Source: Sphaerisporangium sp. (GTDB taxonomy: Bacteria; Actinomycetota; Actinomycetes; Streptosporangiales; Streptosporangiaceae). From it: a stretch of 64,000 nucleotides of DNA. Below are positions 63,848 to 64,000 of this stretch, piece after piece. A program made the position numbers and the translations under genes. The notes beneath the pieces are model-generated. The model did no database searches. It saw nothing but the letters and a program-made list of their open reading frames with translations, and had not been told where the DNA came from. The DNA lies in NCBI GenBank assembly GCA_025964675.1, contig JAOPYI010000124.1, forward strand, positions 42,718 through 106,717, in the 5' to 3' direction. The number at the start of each line of letters is the position of its first letter. Position 1 is the stretch's first letter.

Positions 63848-64000
63848 TCACCTGCGGCCGGTTGGGACGAGCGAGGCCGAGAGTGCACCGACCAGGGACA
63901 GGCCCGCCGTCACCAGGAGCGCGGGCGCGAAGCCGCCAGTTAACCCGGCCGGGCCCGTGAGGTCGCCCGTACGGGTGAACACCGCGATGGCCAGCGCGAT
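63848..64000 (-). CDS. Probable MFS transporter, 3' end only
   Basis: Only the last 50 codons are in the window, running off the right edge. The frame reads as a hydrophobic segment with a loop: IALAIAVFTRTGDLTGPAGL, then APALLVTAGLSLVGALSASL, ending VPTGRR and TGA. This looks like the last two helices of a major facilitator-type drug exporter. No start is visible here. The base pattern is strongly coding (GC at third positions). A perfect terminator follows at 63746-63781. The specific family is an inference from a short stretch. Confidence 0.55.
   Translation of the reverse strand: MALAIAVFTRTGDLTGPAGLTGGFAPALLVTAGLSLVGALSASLVPTGRR

Overview
The window is high-GC, gene-dense DNA from an actinobacterium. 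GTG starts, ATGA/GTGA overlaps, NarL/LuxR-type two-component pairs and many actinobacterial DUF families point to Streptosporangiales or a close relative (for example the Nonomuraea/Streptosporangium group). That placement is an inference from gene content; there is no rRNA gene in the window. I see about 65 protein genes, one tRNA-Lys, no CRISPR array, no intact insertion sequence and no complete prophage.

Layout. 1-3.2 kb: the end of a sugar ABC importer operon (binding protein, two permeases). 3.3-5.3 kb: a hemerythrin protein, a secreted SH3 protein and a secreted HNH nuclease. 5.5-7.9 kb: glycerol kinase and glycerol facilitator. 8.3-13.7 kb: a two-component system followed by a large RND exporter. 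14-15.8 kb: a sugar isomerase-like/Gfo-Idh-MocA pair. 15.9-18.1 kb: a CBS protein with an ArsB/NhaD-type transporter, and a cupin. 18.3-20.7 kb: a coiled-coil protein and a secreted discoidin-DUF1996 protein behind a LacI-type operator. 21.2-25.1 kb: an SRPBCC/zinc alcohol dehydrogenase pair and two more oxidoreductases. 25.3-27.4 kb: tandem secreted SnoaL-like paralogues and a Pro/Thr-rich exported protein.

27.7-37.1 kb is an L-arabinose locus. A three-gene ABC importer on the minus strand faces a LacI-type regulator followed by araB, araD and araA. LacI-type palindromes lie in the shared intergenic region, and one overlaps a TTGACA promoter. After it come a STAS protein, an aldehyde dehydrogenase, an AT-richer orphan stretch (39.5-42 kb) with apparent gene debris, and tRNA-Lys.

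43.2-52.5 kb collects small proteins typical of general stress regulons: PRC-barrel, DUF1360, DUF6328-like and DUF6131-like membrane proteins, a metallophosphoesterase with a BON protein, a GT4 glycosyltransferase, a membrane-anchored SDR, DUF4235, a LEA-like 11-residue-repeat protein, ChaB/Rho_N and DUF6458. Several have upstream matches to a SigB-type promoter (GTTT-N14/15-GGGTA-like). The hemerythrin gene at 3.3 kb has one too. This possible stress/desiccation regulon is the most interesting pattern in the window.

52.6-64 kb holds an acetyltransferase, a second two-component pair, a MaoC protein, an ABC-F ATPase, a metallophosphoesterase/phosphopantetheinyl transferase pair, a monooxygenase-fold protein, an esterase, a NodIJ-like ABC exporter with two permeases, and the 3' end of a probable MFS transporter running off the right edge.
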